Below are positions 58,327 through 64,000 of a stretch of 64,000 nt of DNA, one piece after another (within the stretch, counting starts at the first letter, position 1; each line of letters starts with the position of its first letter). The notes under the pieces were generated by a model. That model had not been told where the DNA came from, made no database searches, and worked only from the letters and a program-made list of their open reading frames with translations. Location: positions 1,240,001 to 1,304,000 of the forward strand of contig CANMLW010000001.1 of assembly GCA_947498705.1 (NCBI GenBank), read 5' to 3'. The stretch comes from an uncultured Aquimarina sp. GTDB lineage: Bacteria > Bacteroidota > Bacteroidia > Flavobacteriales > Flavobacteriaceae. The position numbers and the translations under genes are program-made.

Positions 58327-59565
58327 TTAAGCGGGCTTAACACCTTTTCTTAACTCAATTACAGTAATCTCGGGCCATATTCCTACTCGTCCAGGAAACG
58401 CGTGAAATCCAAATCCTCGATTTACATTAAGGTATCGCCCATATTCATTATACATTCCTGCCCATTGCTTATACACGTATTGCACTGGGCTCCAGCGAAT
58501 AAACCCTGGTATTTCTATTCCAAACTGAAAACCATGCGTATGACCGCTTAGAGTCAAATGATAATGATCTTCGTGGTTTTTCACTTCGTACTCCCAATGT
58601 GAAGGATCATGACTTAACAAAACCTTAAAGTCTTCTTTACGTATATTTTGCGATGCTTTACTCAAATCTCCTGCCTTTTTAAAATTGTGTCCCCAATTTT
58701 CAACTCCAACAATCGCAATACGTTCTCCTTCTTTTTCTATAAAAGTACTATCATTAAGTAACAGATTAAAATCGATTTTAGTATGAATATCTTTTATCGC
58801 CTGAAAATTTGCTTCTTTTTCTTCCTCACTTGGCCAGGTTACATATTCGCCGTAATCATGATTTCCTAACACAGAATATTTACCAAACTTAGGCATCTTT
58901 ATACGTTTAAACACATCAATCCAATCATCCATCTCTTTTGCCATCGTATTTACGATATCCCCTGTAAATAATAACAAATCTGTTTGTTGTTCATTGATCA
59001 AATCAATAGCATATTCAATTTTTTTAGGATCATCAAAACTACCAGAGTGTATATCAGAAATCTGAGTAATTTGAAATTTATCAAAAGCTTTAGGAAGATC
59101 TTCAAAATAAAGAACATGACGAATCACCTTAAAATTATACTTGCCTTTAAAAACTCCATATAACAGACCTGTAAAAGGTATTGCAGCAATTCCTAATGCC
59201 AATTGGCTTATAAACTTTCGTCTATCAGGAAGATATTGTGTTGCGCCGTTTTCAAAAAAAGTGGTGGATATATACCTATACCCCAAAACACAAATTCGAA
59301 TAATATCTTCTCCAAACATAAATAAAACCAGCACCAATTTAGGCACTAGTGTAAGTAATAAGAGAGCACTTGCCCTTAATGTATATTTTGTAGGCCCTAC
59401 GCTTCTATCATAATTTGCAAAGACATAAATAACATATCCCAATACCAAAAGAGACATAACAACACCTCCTATTTGTATCCAATAATTTTTGGTAATCGTT
59501 TTTATCGCCTGATAGGCATACACTTCGACCAGTGTATAAAAAATTATGAGCAGTAGCCAACGCAT
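58327..59565 (-). CDS. membrane-anchored metallophosphoesterase (YkuE/YaeI-like)
   Basis: This 412-residue protein has four or five N-terminal helices (residues 1-140) and a calcineurin-like phosphoesterase domain with the metal-binding motifs QISDIHSGSFDD, LLFTGDIVNT, VLGNHDYG, LLSHDPSHWE and LSGHTHGFQFG. These match YaeI/YkuE-type enzymes that cleave lipid-linked or UDP-sugar phosphodiesters. The gene ends 70 bp before the thioredoxin-fold gene. A -7 box lies just upstream (59595-59588). Confidence 0.92.
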   Translation of the reverse strand: MRWLLLIIFYTLVEVYAYQAIKTITKNYWIQIGGVVMSLLVLGYVIYVFANYDRSVGPTKYTLRASALLLLTLVPKLVLVLFMFGEDIIRICVLGYRYISTTFFENGATQYLPDRRKFISQLALGIAAIPFTGLLYGVFKGKYNFKVIRHVLYFEDLPKAFDKFQITQISDIHSGSFDDPKKIEYAIDLINEQQTDLLLFTGDIVNTMAKEMDDWIDVFKRIKMPKFGKYSVLGNHDYGEYVTWPSEEEKEANFQAIKDIHTKIDFNLLLNDSTFIEKEGERIAIVGVENWGHNFKKAGDLSKASQNIRKEDFKVLLSHDPSHWEYEVKNHEDHYHLTLSGHTHGFQFGIEIPGFIRWSPVQYVYKQWAGMYNEYGRYLNVNRGFGFHAFPGRVGIWPEITVIELRKGVKPA

Positions 59566-59587
59566 ATAAGTGCTTTTATATTCTAAA

Positions 59588-59595
59588 CAAAACTA
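59588..59595 (-). promoter_or_regulatory. -7 element TAGTTTTG before the metallophosphoesterase gene
   Basis: TAGTTTTG on the minus strand fits TAnnTTTG, 23 bp before the start codon. No -33 box is clear. Confidence 0.35.
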
Positions 59596-59639
59596 TTCTT
59601 CCTTTTTTAGGTATTATTTTTTTTAAGTAAAAATTAACT

Positions 59640-59886
59640 ATTAAGAAACCTAAGCCCCGAAAATAGTTAAAATCAATAGTGTAGGCCGTATAAATCTTAC
59701 CAATTTCTTGTAGAAGTCAGATTTTTATTTGTAACTTCGTTCAATATTTCCTTATTAGGGCTTAATTACTTGACTATACAAGAATAAATTACAATATACT
59801 ATAAACGTATTTATAGCAATTGATACATTGTTATCAATTTTATTTTGGGGCGAAATGCCGTCGATTCTGACGGCATTTCTTTTTTT
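59640..59886 (+). ncRNA. candidate structured transcript upstream of polA
   Basis: This plus-strand region has no protein gene. TAAGCCC near 59652 can pair with GGGCTTA near 59757, and three hairpins follow in a row: 59799-59816 (7-bp stem, CGTA loop), 59818-59839 (8-bp stem) and the terminator at 59852-59879. An intrinsic terminator with no gene before it implies a small RNA, perhaps a 6S-type RNA, or an attenuated polA leader. The 5' end is not known; I found no consensus promoter. Confidence 0.35.
59852..59886 (+). terminator. intrinsic terminator upstream of polA
   Basis: Arms 59852-59862 and 59869-59879 pair perfectly over 11 bp with a 6-nt loop, followed by seven T. It is 134 bp before polA and ends a plus-strand transcript that has no visible protein gene. 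Confidence 0.9.
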
Positions 59887-60020
59887 ACCAGCATTCTAAC
59901 AAAGTACATCTCTTCTAGTCTAACAAAAAGTATCAACAGATCATATTAATTATAGCTTTATAGCATATTTTGATTAATCTTATTTTTATATTGCATTTTT
60001 AAAAATACTTAACTCATATT

Positions 60021-62849
60021 ATGTCACAAAAACGTCTTTTTCTTCTAGATGCGTTTGCTCTTATTTTTCGCGGATACTATGCACTTATTAAAAACCCAAG
60101 AATTAATTCTAAAGGCCAGGACACCTCGGCTATTATGGGTTTTGTAAACTCTTTGTTTGATGTCATTAAAAGAGAAAAGCCAGATTACTTGGCAGTTGCA
60201 TTTGACAAAGGCGGAAGTACTGATCGATTGGCTGTTTTTCCCGAATATAAAGCGAATAGACAAGAAACTCCAGAAGCAATTCGTATTGCTGTACCTATCA
60301 TTCAGGATATCTTGAGAGCTATGCATATTCCTATTATTGAACAAACTGGAGTTGAAGCCGATGACTTGATAGGAACGATTGCCAAACAAGCCGAAAAAGA
60401 AGGGTACCAAACCTATATGGTAACTCCTGATAAAGATTATGCACAACTCGTTTCTGAAAATATTTTTATGTACAAACCTGCCCGAATGGGGAACGGTATA
60501 GAAATTTGGGGAATTCCAGAGGTGCAAAAAAGATTCGAAATTGAGCGTCCAGAACAAGTAATTGACTATCTGGGTATGATGGGAGATTCTGTAGATAATA
60601 TCCCAGGATTACCCGGGGTTGGTGATAAAACAGCCAAAAAGTTTCTTGCAGAATATGGCTCTATGGAAAACTTACTGGCTAATACCGATAAGTTAAAAGG
60701 TAAAATGAAAGAAAAAGTAGAGGCCAATGCAGAACTCGGGCTTCTTTCAAAAAAATTAGCCACCATTATCACAGATTGCGATGTCACATTTAATGGTGAT
60801 GATTATGAACTCTCTGATCCAGATGGAAATAAGGTTCAGGAGATTTTTGAAGAATTAGAGTTTAGGAGACTCAAAGATCAGTTTGTAAAAATATTCTCTA
60901 AAGAAAGTACTGATACCAAAGAAGGAAGTAGTGTCACTTCTTCAAAAAAGAAAACAACCAAACAAGCTGGCGCAGGGCAATTTTCTTTATTCGAAGAAGG
61001 TGAATCTGGTTCTGATATAACACCTTTTTCTAATAGAAAAAACATTAGTTCTACAGAACATTTTTATCAAAGTATAGCACCGGGAATGGCCATGAAGCTT
61101 TTCATTCAAAATCTATTAAAACAAAAAAATGTATGTTTTGATACAGAAACTACAGGGCTTAACCCTTTGAGTGCAGAATTAGTTGGAATTGCATTCTCCT
61201 GGGAGGCCAGCAAAGGGTTTTATATTCCTTTTCCCGAGAATCGCGAAGAAGCTCAGAAATTGATCGAAGAACTGCGTCCTTTCTTTGAAGATACTTCGAT
61301 CACCAAAATTGGCCAAAACCTAAAATACGATATCAAAGTACTGGCAAAATACAATATCGAAGTAAAAGGAGTACTTTTTGATACCATGCTTGCTCATTAC
61401 CTCATCAATCCAGATATGAGACATAATATGGATGTACTTGCCGAAACCTATCTCAACTATACGCCAGTATCTATTTCAGATTTGATTGGTAAAAAAGGTA
61501 AGAATCAACTATCCTTTAGACAAGTTCCTCTGGATCAACAAACAGAATATGCTGTGGAAGATGCAGATATCACGCTACAGTTAAAAGAGCATTTTGCTCC
61601 AGAACTTACTGATGCCAATATATTATCGTTGTTTGAAAAAATAGAAATTCCGTTGCTTAGAGTTTTAGCCACTATGGAAATCGAAGGAATCAACCTTGAT
61701 AAAGTTTTTCTAAAATCACTTTCTGAGGAGCTGGATAACGATATTAAAGAACTAGAAACAAAAATTTACACAGAAGCCGGAGAGGAATTTAACATTGCTT
61801 CACCAAAACAATTGGGGGTTGTTTTATTCGAAAAAATGAAACTAGTTGACAAACCTAAAAAAACCAAAACCGGACAGTATTCTACTGCAGAAGATGTTTT
61901 ATCATATCTGGCCAAAGACCATGATATCATTCAAAACATATTAGATTTTAGAGGTCTATCTAAGTTAAAAAGTACTTATGTCGATGCACTACCTACACAA
62001 ATTGACGAAAATACGGGACGTGTTCATACTGATTATATGCAAACCGTTGCAGCGACAGGACGATTAAGTTCTAATAATCCTAATTTACAAAACATCCCTA
62101 TTCGAACAGAAAGAGGAAGACAAGTAAGAAAAGCGTTTATTCCTAGAAACGAAGAATACACGTTACTCGCAGCAGATTACTCGCAAATAGAACTAAGAAT
62201 TATTGCTGCACTAAGTAAAGAAGAAACCATGATCGATGCTTTTAAAAATGGTGAAGATATTCACGCATCTACCGCTGCCAAAGTATTTAATGTTGCGCTA
62301 GATGAGGTTAGCAGAGAACAACGAAGTAATGCCAAAACAGTTAATTTTGGAATTATTTATGGAGTATCTGCATTTGGGTTAAGCAATCAAACTAGCTTAT
62401 CTCGTAGTGAAGCCAAAGAGCTTATCGACACCTATTACAAAACATATCCCAAACTTCGTAACTATATGAGCGAACAAGTAGACTTTGCCAGAGAAAATGG
62501 GTATGTTCAAACTGTGCTAGGTAGACGACGTTATCTAAAAGACATCAATTCTGCCAATGCCATTGTAAGAGGCGCTGCAGAGCGAAATGCAGTAAATGCT
62601 CCTATTCAGGGAAGCGCCGCTGACATTATCAAAATAGCCATGATCAATATTCATGATAAATTAAAAGAAGGTAATTATAAAACCAAAATGTTATTACAGG
62701 TACATGATGAATTGGTATTCGATGTTTACAAACCTGAGTTAGAAGAAATCAAAGCGTTAATAAAGACAGAAATGGAAAATGCCTATAAATTAGATGTGCC
62801 ACTAGATGTTGATCTTGGCCTTGGTACCAACTGGTTAGAGGCACACTAA
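60021..62849 (+). CDS. polA: DNA polymerase I
   Basis: This 942-residue enzyme fills gaps and removes RNA primers. It has the 5'-3' exonuclease domain (DAFALIFRGYYAL, AFDKGGSTDR, PGVGDKTAKKFL), a 3'-5' exonuclease domain with the DEDD residues in CFDTETTGL (about residue 372), GQNLKYD and YAVEDAD, and the polymerase domain with motif A DYSQIELR (about 718), motif B RSNAKTVNFGIIYG (about 768) and motif C QVHDELVFD (about 893). Proofreading residues are intact. A Ser/Lys/Gly-rich linker (about 295-340) joins the first two domains. Confidence 0.98.
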   Translation: MSQKRLFLLDAFALIFRGYYALIKNPRINSKGQDTSAIMGFVNSLFDVIKREKPDYLAVAFDKGGSTDRLAVFPEYKANRQETPEAIRIAVPIIQDILRAMHIPIIEQTGVEADDLIGTIAKQAEKEGYQTYMVTPDKDYAQLVSENIFMYKPARMGNGIEIWGIPEVQKRFEIERPEQVIDYLGMMGDSVDNIPGLPGVGDKTAKKFLAEYGSMENLLANTDKLKGKMKEKVEANAELGLLSKKLATIITDCDVTFNGDDYELSDPDGNKVQEIFEELEFRRLKDQFVKIFSKESTDTKEGSSVTSSKKKTTKQAGAGQFSLFEEGESGSDITPFSNRKNISSTEHFYQSIAPGMAMKLFIQNLLKQKNVCFDTETTGLNPLSAELVGIAFSWEASKGFYIPFPENREEAQKLIEELRPFFEDTSITKIGQNLKYDIKVLAKYNIEVKGVLFDTMLAHYLINPDMRHNMDVLAETYLNYTPVSISDLIGKKGKNQLSFRQVPLDQQTEYAVEDADITLQLKEHFAPELTDANILSLFEKIEIPLLRVLATMEIEGINLDKVFLKSLSEELDNDIKELETKIYTEAGEEFNIASPKQLGVVLFEKMKLVDKPKKTKTGQYSTAEDVLSYLAKDHDIIQNILDFRGLSKLKSTYVDALPTQIDENTGRVHTDYMQTVAATGRLSSNNPNLQNIPIRTERGRQVRKAFIPRNEEYTLLAADYSQIELRIIAALSKEETMIDAFKNGEDIHASTAAKVFNVALDEVSREQRSNAKTVNFGIIYGVSAFGLSNQTSLSRSEAKELIDTYYKTYPKLRNYMSEQVDFARENGYVQTVLGRRRYLKDINSANAIVRGAAERNAVNAPIQGSAADIIKIAMINIHDKLKEGNYKTKMLLQVHDELVFDVYKPELEEIKALIKTEMENAYKLDVPLDVDLGLGTNWLEAH

Positions 62850-62887
62850 AAATTGTTTTATTTGACATTTCTCTTTCACAGCATTTT

Positions 62888-63463
62888 ATGAGTGAAAAAC
62901 CAGAATTATATTTCGAAAATGATAAAAAATGGCGATCGTGGCTTCATGAAAATCACGATCGCTCAAGTGGCGTATATTTAATATTCTACAAAGTAGAAAG
63001 TAATACCCCAAGCATGCGGTGGGAAGAAGCTGTAAAAGTCGCTCTTTGCTACGGATGGATTGATTCTACAGTAAAAAAATTGGATCATGAACGCAGGCGA
63101 CAATATTTTTGCCCTCGTAAACCCAAAAGCGTATGGAGTAAGCTCAACAAAAGCTACATAAAAGAACTTACCGCTACTGGATTAATGCATACAAGTGGAT
63201 TAGCAGCAATTGACATTGCAAAAAACAATAAAGCATGGTTTGCATTGGATGATGTAGAAAATGGTATTATACCAAAGGATTTACAAAATGCTTTTGATCT
63301 ACACCCAAAAGCATTAAACAATTACAACAACTTTAGCCCCAGCTATCGCAAAAACTATCTGTATTGGCTTAGTCAAGCAAAAAGGCAAGAAACCCGAGAC
63401 AAAAGAATCGATGAAATTATAAAACTATGTCTTGCCAATGTGAAATCCAGATCTCAACGATAA
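62888..63463 (+). CDS. YdeI/OmpD-associated family protein
   Basis: This 191-residue cytoplasmic protein begins ELYFENDKKWRSWLHENHDR and contains YKVESNTPSMRWEEAVKVALCYGWIDSTVKKLD and FCPRKPKSVWSKLN blocks (read in segments at about 30-85), followed by a helical part with YRKNYLYWLSQAKRQETR. These mark the YdeI/OmpD-associated family, sometimes called bacteriocin-protection proteins. The role is not established. It begins 38 bp after polA with no terminator between, so it may be read with polA. Confidence 0.88.
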   Translation: MSEKPELYFENDKKWRSWLHENHDRSSGVYLIFYKVESNTPSMRWEEAVKVALCYGWIDSTVKKLDHERRRQYFCPRKPKSVWSKLNKSYIKELTATGLMHTSGLAAIDIAKNNKAWFALDDVENGIIPKDLQNAFDLHPKALNNYNNFSPSYRKNYLYWLSQAKRQETRDKRIDEIIKLCLANVKSRSQR

Positions 63464-63772
63464 GATTTATTATAAGCTCCCTTTATATGTCATGTTAGTA
63501 CTCATTATTTTTGCAAAATCATGCAATTCATGGCACATCTATATTTACCCCTCTATTTAACAATATAACAAAACTAAAATATCTTATACAGGTTTCGTTT
63601 TCCTGTTCTTCACTGTTTTCAGGGGTACAATTTTCACCTAATACCGTGTTTTCGAAAAGATACTCCTACATTACTTTTGATCACTAGTTGATTATAAGGG
63701 AAAACATTGCTTCTTACACAGCAATCATAATCATACAACTACAACACAAAAATAATTTATAAAAACAAAAAA
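63464..63772. other. gene-free stretch before the collagen-like lipoprotein gene
   Basis: About 310 bp with no supported gene. It holds a plus-strand -7 box TACTTTTG at 63672-63679 and another possible one at 63506-63513 (TATTTTTG); no terminator is evident after the YdeI-family gene. Confidence 0.5.
63672..63679 (+). promoter_or_regulatory. -7 element TACTTTTG of the collagen-like lipoprotein gene
   Basis: TACTTTTG fits TAnnTTTG, about 94 bp before the ATG. TTTTC near the -33 position is only a weak match. Confidence 0.4.
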
Positions 63773-64000
63773 ATGAGAAATTTTAATTTGAAAACAAGCT
63801 GTAAAATTATTTTGATATGCTGTTTAGGCATTGTATTAACAAATTGCGAAGGAGAAGATGGAGCAATCGGACCCTCTGGTGAAAATGGTATTGACGGAAC
63901 CGATGGAACCAACGGTACTAATGGAGATAATGGGGCTAATGGAATTGGTTTTGACGATCTGGTTAAATATGGAAACATTACACTTACCTTAGAAGGTACC
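63773..64000 (+). CDS. lipoprotein with collagen-like Gly-X-Y repeats (3' end outside the window)
   Basis: The frame runs from the ATG at 63773 to the window edge (76 codons, no stop). A lipoprotein signal with lipobox VLTNC (Cys25) is followed by GEDGAIGPSGENGIDGTDG and NGTNGDNGANG, about ten Gly-X-Y triplets, and then a start of a globular part (GFDDLVKYGNITLTL). Similar short collagen-like stretches occur at the N termini of surface lipoproteins in Bacteroidota. Function cannot be judged without the rest. Confidence 0.85.
   Translation, partial: MRNFNLKTSCKIILICCLGIVLTNCEGEDGAIGPSGENGIDGTDGTNGTNGDNGANGIGFDDLVKYGNITLTLEGT

Noticed and set aside
60045..60557. Minus-strand open frame of 170 codons opposite polA
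   Set aside because: It is antisense to the conserved exonuclease domain of polA and shows no protein pattern.
1..64000. CRISPR arrays, insertion sequences, prophage genes or defence islands
   Set aside because: I saw no regularly spaced repeats, transposase or phage protein motifs, nor recognised defence genes in the window.

Overview
This is a low-GC chromosomal segment of a marine-type flavobacterium (phylum Bacteroidota, most likely family Flavobacteriaceae; genus not determinable here, an Aquimarina-like organism would fit). The grounds are: SprA, the giant outer-membrane channel of the type IX secretion system (T9SS); C-terminal T9SS sorting domains on two secreted enzymes; a complete alternative complex III (act) operon joined to an aa3-type cytochrome oxidase; two TonB-family proteins; and promoters of the Bacteroidota form (TTTG or TTG, about 18-20 nt, TAnnTTTG) instead of -35/-10 boxes. 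Most of the window is core metabolism. There is no prophage, insertion sequence or CRISPR array, and one tRNA.

Layout. 1-3230: an ABC exporter of the MacB type (ATPase and two permeases, minus strand). 3400-8820: cytochrome oxidase accessory cluster (small CxxC membrane protein, DUF420 protein, SCO1, a cysteine-less SCO relative, oxidase subunit IV, two subunit III proteins, heme O synthase). 9050-11540: a secreted metallo-hydrolase and two TonB proteins. 11680-24980: vanZ-like gene, gcvH, sprA, ruvA and maeB, all on the minus strand, with a plus-strand sphingomyelinase-like gene between ruvA and maeB. 25240-33020: a cysteine-rich double-glycine peptide, queG, a cytochrome P450, ruvB and a secreted subtilase. 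33840-45660: the operon actA-B-C-D-E-F-coxB-coxA, ending in a strong terminator. 45890-51660: a SPOR-domain protein, then rimP-nusA-infB. 51860-64000: a universal stress protein, an NTF2-like protein, tRNA-Gln, a large DUF2723 membrane protein, a polysaccharide deacetylase, a cysteine-less thioredoxin, a metallophosphoesterase, polA, a YdeI-family gene and the start of a collagen-like lipoprotein.

How the genes work together. The act operon should take electrons from menaquinol and pass them through c-type hemes to the CuA centre of CoxB and on to CoxA. The second cluster at 3.8-8.8 kb supplies subunits III and IV, heme O and copper-insertion factors for the same oxidase. SprA would export the subtilase and, if it is made, the sphingomyelinase. 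RimP, NusA and IF2 form the usual translation/transcription operon.

Points most worth a second look: the sphingomyelinase gene has an in-frame TAA at codon 3 of an otherwise intact signal peptide and catalytic domain; a 63-residue Gly-Gly leader peptide with six core cysteines stands without transporter or modification genes; the rimP-nusA-infB leader carries an intrinsic-terminator-like hairpin; a run of three hairpins ending in a perfect terminator lies upstream of polA with no gene before it; ActC carries a C-terminal helix-hairpin-helix module; and two thioredoxin-fold proteins (one SCO-like) have lost their redox cysteines. All homology statements come from reading motifs by eye; no database search was run.
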